NCBI GenBank assembly: GCA_944388865.1
Contig: CALXKM010000051.1
Coordinates: forward strand, 1 to 64,000
Source of the DNA: an uncultured Duodenibacillus sp.
Lineage (GTDB): Bacteria; Pseudomonadota; Gammaproteobacteria; Burkholderiales; Burkholderiaceae_F
Direction: 5' to 3'
DNA length: 64,000 nt
Part shown: positions 35,163-45,258 of the stretch, piece by piece
Numbering within the stretch: position 1 is the stretch's first letter
How the letters are laid out: every line of letters begins with the position of its first letter
The notes under the pieces: generated by a model
Told to the model about the DNA's origin: nothing
Databases searched by the model: none
What the model saw: only the letters and a program-made list of their open reading frames with translations
Program-made: the position numbers and the translations under genes

Positions 35163-36620
35163 CTAAAGAATGACGACGTCGTACTGTTCCTGTGTGTAGA
35201 CGGGCTCAACCTCAAGACTCACCGGCTTTTCCACAAAATCCTGCAAAAGATTAAGTGCAGCCGATTCCTCATCGAGAAAGGCGTCAATCACGCTCTGGCT
35301 GGCCAGTACTTTGAATGAGCGTGCATCCCGATACTGGCGGTAGACGCGAACGATTTCGCGCATGATCTCGTAGCAGACCGTACGCGTGGTTTTAATTTCT
35401 CCTCTGCCGCCGCAGACCGGACAAGGCTCACACAAGACATGCGCCAGACTCTCTCGAGTGCGCTTGCGGGTCATCTCTACGAGACCGAGCTCGGTAAATT
35501 CTGAAATCGTCAGCTTGGTGCGATCCGTGCTGGCAGCTCGGCGCAATTCAGAGAGCACAGCCGCGCGGTGCTCATCGCTGGTCATGTCAATGAAGTCGAT
35601 GATGATGATGCCGCCGAGATTTCTCAGACGCAGCTGCCGCGCGATTGTCTGCGCCGCCTCAAGATTCGTTTTAAATACCGTTTGAGAAAAATCCCGCTTG
35701 CCGACGAAACCACCCGTGTTGACGTCAATCGTGGTCATGGCCTCCGTCTGATCAACCACGAGATAGCCTCCAGACTTGAGCGGCACACGGCGGCCGAGAG
35801 CCTTTTCGATTTCGTCGTCCACGCCATAGGCCTCAAAAAGAGGCCTCTCAGCCCGATAGTGCTGCAAAAGGTCTTGCGCCGAGGGCACAAATTTTTGAGC
35901 GAATTCAGAAAGCGCCTCAAAGGTCTGCCGGCTATCGACATAGACGTGCGTCGTATCCGACTGCACCATGTCGCGCAGTACGCGCTTAGTCAATGGCAGA
36001 TCTTCGTAAAGCAGGCTTGGCGCAGGAGACTTGTCTGCAGCCGCTTTAATTGTCTGCCAGAGCGCGCTCAGATAGCGCATATCTTCGAGCAGCTCCTCGT
36101 CAAGCGCACTTTCTTCGGCACAAGTGCGCACAATGTAGCCGCCTTTTTCCTGCGCAGGACGCAGACGCATGCATTGCTCGCGCAGATGCTCGCGTCTTTG
36201 CTCATCTTCAATACGCTGACTGACGCCCACGTGAGAGTCCTGAGGCAAATAGACAAGCTTACGGCCGGCAAGTGAAATCGTGGTCGTCAATCTCGCTCCC
36301 TTCGTGCCGATCGGATCTTTGGCAACCTGCACCAACAGACGCTGACCGTCGATCAAAAGCTTCTCGATGGGCTTGTAGTCGCCAGACTCTCCCCTTGCCC
36401 CTTCAATATCGAGAATGTGCAGAAACGCTGTTCTTTCAAGCCCTATGTCGACAAAGGCCGACTGCATGCCCGGCAAAACGCGCAGCACTCTTCCCATATA
36501 TACGTTGCCGACAAGCCCTCTGCTGGCTGCGCGCTCGATGTGCAAATCCTCAAGAATGCCGTCGACAAGCACGGCAACGCGCGTTTCGCGAGGCGAACAG
36601 TTAATCAAGATGTCCTGCAT
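35163..36620 (-). CDS. rng: Ribonuclease G
   Basis: Endoribonuclease for rRNA 5' maturation and mRNA decay; 485 residues, without the long C-terminal scaffold of RNase E. It begins MQDILINCSPRETRVAVL, has an S1 domain (about 35-130), and the catalytic Asp residues in TTIDVNTGGF and IIIIDFIDM. The zinc-link CPVCGGRG is present, and the C-terminal small domain ends at VVIL. In many betaproteobacteria rng follows maf and an rRNA pseudouridine methyltransferase gene; here maf is elsewhere (44650) and rng stands between the small RNA and a CDF transporter. Confidence 0.95.
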   Translation of the reverse strand: MQDILINCSPRETRVAVLVDGILEDLHIERAASRGLVGNVYMGRVLRVLPGMQSAFVDIGLERTAFLHILDIEGARGESGDYKPIEKLLIDGQRLLVQVAKDPIGTKGARLTTTISLAGRKLVYLPQDSHVGVSQRIEDEQRREHLREQCMRLRPAQEKGGYIVRTCAEESALDEELLEDMRYLSALWQTIKAAADKSPAPSLLYEDLPLTKRVLRDMVQSDTTHVYVDSRQTFEALSEFAQKFVPSAQDLLQHYRAERPLFEAYGVDDEIEKALGRRVPLKSGGYLVVDQTEAMTTIDVNTGGFVGKRDFSQTVFKTNLEAAQTIARQLRLRNLGGIIIIDFIDMTSDEHRAAVLSELRRAASTDRTKLTISEFTELGLVEMTRKRTRESLAHVLCEPCPVCGGRGEIKTTRTVCYEIMREIVRVYRQYRDARSFKVLASQSVIDAFLDEESAALNLLQDFVEKPVSLEVEPVYTQEQYDVVIL

Positions 36621-36667
36621 GAAATCCTCTTCCGGGATGAATGCTTGGCATAAAAAACTTTAGCGTT

Positions 36668-37648
36668 TCAGTTTATCGGTTTCCTGCCGCTTTCTTGGCG
36701 ACAACTGGCAGCGCACACGCCATGCGCGCACTCCCAGCTGCAGTTTCCGTCGCTCCACTCCGGCTGCAGCGTGATGTGGTCGATTCCGAACTCTTTTTCT
36801 ATCTTTAATCTTGCCTCATCGAGCACGCGCCTCCAGTCGACGTCGTCTTCCATCACCAGATGCGCGCTCACCGCGCCGTGACCAGGAGCAAGCATCCAGA
36901 CGTGCAGATCGTGGATTTTTACCACCCCCCTGATGGCGCTCAACGCATCGCCCACATCGAAATAATTGACGTTTTCAGGCACTGCATCGAGAAGCACGGC
37001 GCTCGATTCCTTGAGCACGCCCCAGGTTCCGTGAAGCACGAGCGCTGCGACGAAAAACGACAGAATCGGATCGGCAAGAGAAAATTTCTCGCCGCCGAAG
37101 TACACCAAGGCGCCGGCTGCAATGGCGGCAATTGACCCCAGCAGATCGCCCATGACGTGCAGCAGAGCCGCCCTCGTGTTGACGTTTTTCTTATCACGCG
37201 ACAGCGACCATGCAACGCCCATATTGATGAAAAGACCAATCACGGCGACAACCATGACTGAACCGCCTGCCACAGCTGGAGGGTCGTCTAGACGTCCCAA
37301 AGCCTCATAGCAGATCCAGCCGACCACGCCGAGCATCACCAGTCCGTTTAAAAAAGCCGCCAGCACCTCAATGCGGCCATGTCCGAAACTATGATCGGCA
37401 TCGACGCCCTTGCGAGAAATCAGATTTGCAATAAGAGCAAACAAAAGACTGGCCGAATCGGTTGCCATATGACCGGCGTCGCCGATCAAAGCCAGAGAAT
37501 TGGCGTAATAGCCGCCGACGAGCTCGACGGCCGAAAAGCCCAGCGTGAGCACCACGGCCAGACCGAGAACGCTTAGCTTGACCTGCTCGGCGCTATGTGT
37601 ATAGGCGCTGTCGCCTTTGTCATGATCGGAATATTTAGTTGTTGCCAT
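36668..37648 (-). CDS. Cation diffusion facilitator (zinc/cobalt exporter)
   Basis: Six-TM CDF-family proton antiporter, 326 residues, CzcD/ZitB subgroup. Metal site A is visible as IGDAGHMATD (TM2, HxxxD) and ALLHVMGDLLGS (TM5, HxxxD). A cytoplasmic C-terminal ferredoxin-like domain begins at ESSAVLLDAVPENVNYF and includes HDLHVWMLAPGHGAVSAHLV. The extreme C terminus has an extra Cys/His cluster (NCSWECAHGVCAASC) that could sense or bind metal. The N terminus has only a modest His content. It is downstream of argG on the same strand but separated by a terminator hairpin. Confidence 0.93.
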   Translation of the reverse strand: MATTKYSDHDKGDSAYTHSAEQVKLSVLGLAVVLTLGFSAVELVGGYYANSLALIGDAGHMATDSASLLFALIANLISRKGVDADHSFGHGRIEVLAAFLNGLVMLGVVGWICYEALGRLDDPPAVAGGSVMVVAVIGLFINMGVAWSLSRDKKNVNTRAALLHVMGDLLGSIAAIAAGALVYFGGEKFSLADPILSFFVAALVLHGTWGVLKESSAVLLDAVPENVNYFDVGDALSAIRGVVKIHDLHVWMLAPGHGAVSAHLVMEDDVDWRRVLDEARLKIEKEFGIDHITLQPEWSDGNCSWECAHGVCAASCRQESGRKPIN

Positions 37649-37725
37649 TATCTTCTTACCGCTGCGAATGCCGCTTGCCGCCTGCGCTGCTCATCGCCAA
37701 CAGCACATCCGGGCCAGAAAGCGCC

Positions 37726-37771
37726 AAAGCCCTCCGGCGCAAAGCTTTTTTACTTCACGCCGCAGGGCTTT
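37726..37771 (-). terminator. Terminator hairpin after argG
   Basis: AAAGCCCT (37726-37733) and GGCG (37736-37739) pair with CGCC (37758-37761) and AGGGCTTT (37764-37771), a 12-bp interrupted stem. It lies downstream of the argG stop and before the CDF gene start. Confidence 0.6.
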
Positions 37772-37837
37772 GAGTTTAGACCAAGCCGGCGAACTTAGAT
37801 AGGCAGCCCAGTCTTTTTTCTTTTTGCGAAGGTCCGC

Positions 37838-39268
<1,431 letters not shown>

Positions 39269-39425
39269 CTAAACGACAAATCAAGCTTTGCTGCGTGCGG
39301 CGCATTGAATACCTAACCCGCAATTATGGACGAGACACGGCGATTTTGCTTGGCATTTGAGGCCCGCTGCAGACGCGAATTCCCTTACAGCTTTTTCCCA
39401 ACACGGATCAAACCTCGGCAGACGC

Positions 39426-41312
39426 TCAGATGGCCGTGTGCTCGGGCATCACTGCCCTAGGAATATCAAGACAAATCGTCACGCCTCTTTCCGGATTAGC
39501 CCTGCCTATCACGCGACCATGATGTCGCTCGGCAATATTTGAAACGATCGAGATGCCAAGCCCCAGCCCATTTTCCTTGGATGTCACGAGAGGCAGCATG
39601 AAGCGGTCGACATCTTGCTGCGTGAGCTTTGCTCCATTGTCAGAGACCTCAATGCGCCAGAAGCGATCCTCAGGGCGCACCTCGACTCTGATCTGCGCAT
39701 CGTCATAACCCTCGAGCGCATCGGCTGCGTTTTTCAGCAAATTGAGTACGGCTAGTTCAATCTCCCAGCCGTCGATGTCTGCCCAGAGATACGACATGAC
39801 ATGCTTGTCGATCACCGCATTGGTACGACGCGAGCGGGAAAAAGCCTCAATGGCGCGATTAATCGACACACTCATGTCTTCCATCGCAAGCTTGGGATTT
39901 TGATGCTTGGCATAGGCTCGGACGCGATTGACGATTTCGCTCGCGCGCGTTCCCTGCTCGACAATCTCTTCGAGAACTTCAGCAAGCACCTTGGGATCAA
40001 TCTTTCCGCGTCTGGCGCGCCGCAAAAGCCCGTTGGCAAAATTCGTGATGGCCCCAAGCGGCTGTTTAAGTTCATGAGCGATCATGGTCGACATTTGCCC
40101 CACAATGCCCGTACGCTCCAGATTGGCAATGTGGTCGCGCGAGGCAGCAGCCTCTCTTTCAATTCTTTCTCTGTCGGCAATGGCCTGATCGAGCAGTTTC
40201 GTTCGCCTTCGCACAAGCACCGAAAGCGAGCCGGCATAGAAGATGATTAAAAAGCACACGCCAAGAAAGATCATCACTGTCGTTGACTGCTCCTTGGCAA
40301 ATGTCGACAACCGCCAGGCCGCCAGATTAGCATAGGGTCCGATTTTGAGGTCAAACAAGAGATCATGCACGGCACGATTTGTGGCCGGAAGGCTCCAGTC
40401 GACGGACTCTATGTCGCTTTTCATCGTAAAGAGAGCGGTGCCGACGGCCTTGCGCAAAACCTGAGTTGTCCCTGGCAGAGCGGCAAAATAAAAACTCGGA
40501 TAAAGCTCGGTAGAGTGCGCGCACTGATAAAGCCCGTCGTCGCGCAGGCCAATCAGATGATAAAGCGACCGATCCAGATGCTCTTCATTGGCAAGACGCT
40601 CGAATTCGCACGCCGGCAATATCCCCGCATCTGCTCTGCCGCTCGAGACAGCCCCGGCAACGAGTTCGGGCTCGGGACCGACAAAAATCACTTTGTCTTC
40701 GAGTGATTCGATGACGACGCCTCGCTGATAGAGATCCCTCAAACCAGCCAAATATCCCGTAAAGCTCTTAGGGTAGTAGGCGGCAATCGTTTTGCCGACC
40801 AAGTCTTTTGGGGTAAGAATCGTGTCGTCGGAAGATCGTGCGATGAAAAGCGACCCTGTGCCCACCGATGGATCCGAAGAAGACAAAGGCCAGACTGAAG
40901 CCACAGCCTTCAAGCCGTTGGTGGTCTCATAGCGGGTGTAAAAACCCGCATCAAGAATGAGGAAGTCAACCGATGCTTCGGAAATGGAGTTGACGAGCTC
41001 TTCGACATTGAGCGGCACGAATTCAACATTTTTTCCGCCAAACGTGCGCACGATCTGATCTTTGGTCTGCTGATAAGCCTGCCCGTGATTGCTGTCGAGA
41101 AATTCGAACTGCACCCCGATGCGCATGGGCTTGCTGAAGAACTGCTCAACATCAGCTTGCACGTCCCCGGTCTGTGCCGCTGCAGACTCCGGACGCGCCG
41201 CACTCTGATCCTTTAAGACGACCACCTCGGGCGAAGCATCAAAAGCCCCTACTGGTGCGCACAGGACCAGAGACAGAACAAAAAAACAAAATGTTTTCAA
41301 GCAATTTTCCAT
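39426..41312 (-). CDS. TtrS-like sensor histidine kinase with periplasmic PhnD-type domain
   Basis: A 628-residue membrane kinase. A signal peptide (FCFFVLSLVLCAPVGAFA) is followed by a PhnD/periplasmic-binding-like sensor domain (about 70-335; MRIGVQFEFLDSN, DFLILDAGFYTRYE, AAYYPKSFTGYL). A second TM (VMIFLGVCFLIIFYAGSLSVLV) comes next, then a coiled linker and the kinase core: H box MIAHELKQPLGAITNFANG, N box LNLLKNAADALEG, and G boxes VSDNGAKL and GLGLGISIVSNIAE. The architecture resembles TtrS and other sensors that control anaerobic reductases. No response regulator or reductase lies next to it, so it is an orphan here. ATG 41312 is preferred because the signal peptide starts there. Confidence 0.87.
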   Translation of the reverse strand: MENCLKTFCFFVLSLVLCAPVGAFDASPEVVVLKDQSAARPESAAAQTGDVQADVEQFFSKPMRIGVQFEFLDSNHGQAYQQTKDQIVRTFGGKNVEFVPLNVEELVNSISEASVDFLILDAGFYTRYETTNGLKAVASVWPLSSSDPSVGTGSLFIARSSDDTILTPKDLVGKTIAAYYPKSFTGYLAGLRDLYQRGVVIESLEDKVIFVGPEPELVAGAVSSGRADAGILPACEFERLANEEHLDRSLYHLIGLRDDGLYQCAHSTELYPSFYFAALPGTTQVLRKAVGTALFTMKSDIESVDWSLPATNRAVHDLLFDLKIGPYANLAAWRLSTFAKEQSTTVMIFLGVCFLIIFYAGSLSVLVRRRTKLLDQAIADRERIEREAAASRDHIANLERTGIVGQMSTMIAHELKQPLGAITNFANGLLRRARRGKIDPKVLAEVLEEIVEQGTRASEIVNRVRAYAKHQNPKLAMEDMSVSINRAIEAFSRSRRTNAVIDKHVMSYLWADIDGWEIELAVLNLLKNAADALEGYDDAQIRVEVRPEDRFWRIEVSDNGAKLTQQDVDRFMLPLVTSKENGLGLGISIVSNIAERHHGRVIGRANPERGVTICLDIPRAVMPEHTAI

Positions 41313-41371
41313 ACAAGACTCGCGCGCAGCTCCAAGCACGCGTGCATAGTTTGCATTCTGCCGCTCGGCAA

Positions 41372-42322
41372 TCAGATGCCGGGAATCAGAATATGCTTGC
41401 CAGGCTTGCGGTGGTCAATCACGCGGATGATGTCATAGGTGCTCAGCAGCCCTTTTTCGAGGCTCTGCACTGTCGTGACATGCATGTTGACGATGAGAAT
41501 TTCGCCCGGACGAAGACCAAAGACGCCGCTGTCGATCGTATGCAAGAATTCCTCATCGTGCATCTGGGCGCGAATCGTCTGCAGTCCGTCGGTAAAGGTC
41601 CAGTAGTCATCATTGCGAAAAACCGGCGAGGCCAAAGCGAGCGCCATTGTGCGAACTTCGTCGACAAGGGGCACCTCGACATCTTCGATGAGCGCAAGAG
41701 CAGCAATATCGCCCGCGCCAAGCTCCAGAATTTCCTCGCGTGTTCCGCGCTCATAAAAGACGATGCGCGAAATGTCAGGGTCAGCCACGGCATTGACCAA
41801 ATGTTCGAGTCCCTTTCTCACGCCAATGTGCCTGAGCACGCGATAGGTGTTAACCGGAATATGGAAAAGCTCGTCGCCGACTTCAACATCAACCTGATCG
41901 CCCGTGAGAAACACGCGGTCAATGCGCCGGCCGTTGAGCCGCAACAAGAAAGGAATCACCCCTTCGACCCAGCCCTCGGGACGCTCGACTTCGCTTTCAT
42001 CGGCCAAGTCGCTTGCCCGCAGCCCCAGAGCCTTCATCACAACAGCCGGCTGTGGGTCAATGTACTGCTCAACGCCAGCAAGCGAGGCACGGCGCGCCAT
42101 GCCGTAATTGGCATTAAACCCAAGATCAACCTCAAAACAGCCGACGTTTTCAGCAGCGCGCACATCGACTTCTGGCTCAACAAGATAGCCGAAAAGGGCT
42201 CTGCCGGCATTGGTGAGCATTGCATCAAGGCCGATGACCGACTCGCGCAGAGCCGGATTGCCGGAGGTCGCTTCGCGACGGCGAAGACCTTCATATTCAA
42301 TATCGAAAACAGCAAGCGTCAC
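41372..42322 (-). CDS. Conserved hypothetical protein, 316 residues
   Basis: I do not recognise the family with certainty. The N terminus (VTLAVFDIEYEGLRRREATS) and the segments AMLTNAGRALFGYLVEPEVDVRAAENVGCFEVDL resemble a group of uncharacterised proteins found on accessory DNA. The C-terminal part has HIPVNTYRVLRHIGV and ends in a beta-rich region, LRPGEILIVNMHVTTVQS. Start GTG 42322 was chosen because GGGA lies about 9 nt upstream and the protein begins there in family style; the frame is open to 42406. It is divergent from the tyrosine recombinase, whose start lies 120 bp away, so the pair may form one accessory unit. Confidence 0.6.
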   Translation of the reverse strand: MTLAVFDIEYEGLRRREATSGNPALRESVIGLDAMLTNAGRALFGYLVEPEVDVRAAENVGCFEVDLGFNANYGMARRASLAGVEQYIDPQPAVVMKALGLRASDLADESEVERPEGWVEGVIPFLLRLNGRRIDRVFLTGDQVDVEVGDELFHIPVNTYRVLRHIGVRKGLEHLVNAVADPDISRIVFYERGTREEILELGAGDIAALALIEDVEVPLVDEVRTMALALASPVFRNDDYWTFTDGLQTIRAQMHDEEFLHTIDSGVFGLRPGEILIVNMHVTTVQSLEKGLLSTYDIIRVIDHRKPGKHILIPGI

Positions 42323-42442
42323 TTTGTGCTTCCCACTTATAATCTTTTCGAATTTATTTTTTTGATCGTCGCCTTGTGCTCTGGATGCTTCCGGACAAGG
42401 TGCCAATCAAATTCGTTTATTTTAGTTCAGTATTTCTGCAAA

Positions 42443-44011
42443 TTGAATACGTCGGCTTTTGACGATTTTGCGGCTCGCCCGCTTTTGAGCGTTTTGCCTG
42501 CGGATCTTGCTCGTCGCTCGCAGGCTCCTTTAGAAGAACTCGGCATCGTCTGCGCGGAAGATCTCTACGAGTGCATCGCGAACCTCGGCGGCAACTGGTA
42601 TAAATCGGCGCAGGGATTGACTAGAGAAGACGCTGTGCGCCTTGTTGACTGGCTTTGCGAACACAGCACCGAGGTAGGCGAAATCACTGCGCGATTTTAT
42701 CCTCCGGGCATGGTGCCCAAACACATTGAGGCCGATAAAGCCTTGGATTCATCCAAACTCCCCGTACCGATTGATTTTGAGGCTCAGCTGCACGAGCCAG
42801 CCTATTGCGGCCAGACATTTCCACTGTCGACAGAGACTCTGCCCGCGCAAGTTGATCAAGCCGAGCAGCTTTCGGGCGCGCGCGGCGCCAATCGTGCAAG
42901 CGAGCCCGGAAGTCTTGAGGCGCAAAACGATCTTCAGGCAATTGCCAGCTGGCTTAAGGCCCGCGCCGTCAATATCAATACGCTTTCTCAATACAAAAAG
43001 GAAGCCGAACGGTTTTTGCTTTGGTGCACGCTTGAGCGAGGCAAAGCGCTGAGTTCAATTTCAACCGAAGATGCCTCCCTTTACCCTGTCTGGCTCGAAG
43101 AGCTCGGCCGCAAAGAACCCTCTGAATGGAGCGGCAAGTGGCGCCTGCCGCAGGCCGCCTGGATCGGCTCAAAAAATGCTCCGCGATTTTCGCAAGACTG
43201 GCGGCCTTTCAACGGACCGCTTAGCGTTTCAAGCCGCAAAACGGCTCTGACGGTTGTACGCATTCTTTTCGGCTTTCTCACCAAGACCGGCTACCTGCGC
43301 TTTAATCCCTTTGATCAGGTGAGCACCAAGGTGCATTATCTGGCTGGAGAGGGAGCGCCGAGCGCCTTTGCTGACCGATCGCTTACGCCGCGGCAATGGA
43401 ACGAGGTCATGGCGCACCTCGAAGAGCTCAAGGACTCGCCCTCCAAAAGACGCATGCGCGTCATTTTGTCGCTGGGCAAAGGACTTGGCATGCGCGCCTC
43501 GGAAATCATCGGCGCCTGCGCCGGTTGGATCGTCAATCGCCGCATCGGCGACGAAGACATGACCGTCATTGAAATCGTCGGCAAAGGCGACAAAGTGCGC
43601 AGGCTTCCAATTTCAGAAGAAACCATCCGAGCCATTGATCTTTACTTTGAAACCCGTTCGCTTCCTGGCGTTCGCTTTTGCGAGCCGGCCGTGCCGCTTG
43701 TGGCAAGCCTTTCAAAGAATGCCGACAGCGAAAAAGGCATCTCTCGCTCGGGGCTCTATCGCGTGCTCACAGACTTTTTTGAAGCTGCAGCGGCAAAAGC
43801 CGAGGAAACATCCGCGGCCGATGCTGCAAAGCTGCGAGCTGGCTCCACTCACTGGCTGAGGCACACGTTTGCCACGACCGCTCTCAAGGAAATGGACATC
43901 AACATCGTGCAAAACGCCATGGGACACGCCTCCATCGGCACAACAAGCCGCTACCTGACGCCTGAGGAAGCTCAAATTGCCAAAGCCATGAAAAAAATGG
44001 CGCCGATGTGA
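42443..44011 (+). CDS. Tyrosine recombinase / integrase with DUF3701-type N terminus
   Basis: A 522-residue site-specific recombinase. The N-terminal region (about 1-100; APLEELGIVCAEDLYECIANLGG...) resembles the DUF3701 domain that precedes integrase folds in betaproteobacteria. A core-binding SAM-like domain follows (NTLSQYKKEAERFLLWC), then the catalytic domain with Arg in GLGMRASEI, Lys in GKGDKVRRLPI, HxxR in THWLRHTFATT, His in MGHASIGTTSRY and the Tyr nucleophile in that last motif. All catalytic residues are present, so it should be active. The frame is open far upstream; TTG 42443 gives a family-like start, but the exact start is uncertain and no Shine-Dalgarno is seen. Convergent with yceD. 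Confidence 0.87.
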   Translation: MNTSAFDDFAARPLLSVLPADLARRSQAPLEELGIVCAEDLYECIANLGGNWYKSAQGLTREDAVRLVDWLCEHSTEVGEITARFYPPGMVPKHIEADKALDSSKLPVPIDFEAQLHEPAYCGQTFPLSTETLPAQVDQAEQLSGARGANRASEPGSLEAQNDLQAIASWLKARAVNINTLSQYKKEAERFLLWCTLERGKALSSISTEDASLYPVWLEELGRKEPSEWSGKWRLPQAAWIGSKNAPRFSQDWRPFNGPLSVSSRKTALTVVRILFGFLTKTGYLRFNPFDQVSTKVHYLAGEGAPSAFADRSLTPRQWNEVMAHLEELKDSPSKRRMRVILSLGKGLGMRASEIIGACAGWIVNRRIGDEDMTVIEIVGKGDKVRRLPISEETIRAIDLYFETRSLPGVRFCEPAVPLVASLSKNADSEKGISRSGLYRVLTDFFEAAAAKAEETSAADAAKLRAGSTHWLRHTFATTALKEMDINIVQNAMGHASIGTTSRYLTPEEAQIAKAMKKMAPM

Positions 44012-44081
44012 CGGCTTTCACTTCGGATCCAAACGAATCCGAACGAAAATTCCGCTAAAAAATCCGCTCTAAGACGTCGGA

Positions 44082-44594
44082 CTATTTTTTGGTTTTTAGC
44101 GCAGCAAGGCAGGCAAAGGGATTGTCGCGCTCTTGAGTTTTCCCTGTCTGCTTGGTATGCAGGCGCTCTTCATCGGGCTGGCAGTCTTCGTGCTGAGCAA
44201 AGACCGGAAGCGAAAGAATGAGCTCTTCTTCGATCCAGGCGGCGAGGTCAAACTTGCGTGAGCCCACGACGATTTCATAGTCGCCGTCTTCCTCAATGGG
44301 AATGTCGTTGGCCTCTTTTTCGTTTTTCACAAACAAAAATGGAACTGTTTTGTCGATTTCAATCACCACTGGTTCGCCGCAGCGAACGCAGCGTGTTTGA
44401 ATGCGCGCACAAAGCTCGAGATCGGCTCCTGGCAGATCATTGCGCCCGGCCGTGCCCTGAGCATGCCAGCGCACGTCGGCTTTGCCTATTTCTTCGTCGA
44501 GCATGGACATCAGATCGGGCAGGTCGCTGCCCGTAAATGCGCCCGAAATCTCAGCTCGAGCGCGAGAAAGTTCAAAAATATCCGTGTACTGCAT
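44082..44594 (-). CDS. yceD: YceD family protein (DUF177)
   Basis: Small protein of 170 residues linked to large-subunit rRNA metabolism; the family is known for the motif around CVRCGEPV here (IQTRCVRCGEPVVIEIDKTVPFLF) and the acidic EEELILSLPVFAQHEDC. The ATG 44594 (MQYTDIFELSRARAEIS) fits the family start; the frame extends 18 codons upstream. In most betaproteobacteria yceD is followed directly by rpmF and plsX; here neither is present and the convergent recombinase lies downstream. Divergent from maf. Confidence 0.88.
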   Translation of the reverse strand: MQYTDIFELSRARAEISGAFTGSDLPDLMSMLDEEIGKADVRWHAQGTAGRNDLPGADLELCARIQTRCVRCGEPVVIEIDKTVPFLFVKNEKEANDIPIEEDGDYEIVVGSRKFDLAAWIEEELILSLPVFAQHEDCQPDEERLHTKQTGKTQERDNPFACLAALKTKK

Positions 44595-44649
44595 GAAGCC
44601 ATCCGTTCTCTTTTGAGCTTTTGAGTCAATCACGTAGAATTTGCGCATT

Positions 44650-45246
44650 ATGACAAATCCCGAACTTATTCTGGCGTCATCTTCTCGATATCGCCGCGAA
44701 CTTTTGGATCGTCTGGGACTGGCCTACCGCACCATGAGCCCGGATGTCGATGAAACCGCCCGCGAGGGAGAGACTCCCGTGGAGCTCGCACGCAGACTGG
44801 CCAGAGCCAAAGCTCAAGCCGTTGCAGTTCTCAACCCTGGCGCCGTGGTAATCGGCTCTGATCAGGTCTGCGACCTGCAGGGCAGCGCGCTCGGCAAGCC
44901 CGGTACATATGAGCGTGCTTTTGAACAACTCAGCCGCATGCAAGGCCAAAAGGTTGTCTTTCACACGGCGCTGTGCGTTGTGCACGCCGACGGCACGCTT
45001 GAGGAAACGGTCAGCGACACGGTGATCACCATGCGAGCACTCTCGGCTCAAGCCATCGAGGACTACCTGCGCCGTGAAGAACCATATGACTGCGCCGGCA
45101 GCGCCAAGATCGAACGACTTGGAATTGCACTTATGCAGTCAGTCTCAAGCGACGATCCTACAAGCCTCATTGGGCTGCCGTTGATGCGGCTTACCAGCAT
45201 GCTTGCCCGGGCCGGCATCTTTGCCGTCAAAGGTCTGATAGCCTAA
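44650..45246 (+). CDS. Maf family nucleotide pyrophosphatase
   Basis: House-cleaning pyrophosphatase that removes modified nucleotides; the 198-residue protein belongs by resemblance to the YceF type (7-methyl-GTP). It has LILASSSRYRRELLDRLGL, DVDETAREGETPVELARRLARAKA, the catalytic IGSDQVCDLQGSALGKP and YDCAGSAKIERLGI. ATG 44650 (MTNPELILASSS) is chosen over the TTG at 44641. It is followed 12 nt later by the methyltransferase gene and divergent from yceD, as is usual. Confidence 0.92.
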   Translation: MTNPELILASSSRYRRELLDRLGLAYRTMSPDVDETAREGETPVELARRLARAKAQAVAVLNPGAVVIGSDQVCDLQGSALGKPGTYERAFEQLSRMQGQKVVFHTALCVVHADGTLEETVSDTVITMRALSAQAIEDYLRREEPYDCAGSAKIERLGIALMQSVSSDDPTSLIGLPLMRLTSMLARAGIFAVKGLIA

Positions 45247-45258
45247 TGAGGGCGACGC

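Noticed and set aside
41174..42442. N-terminal extension of the recombinase frame to 41174 (945 codons in total)
   Set aside because: This part lies antisense to the 316-residue gene and has no integrase-like content; the recombinase probably starts near 42443.
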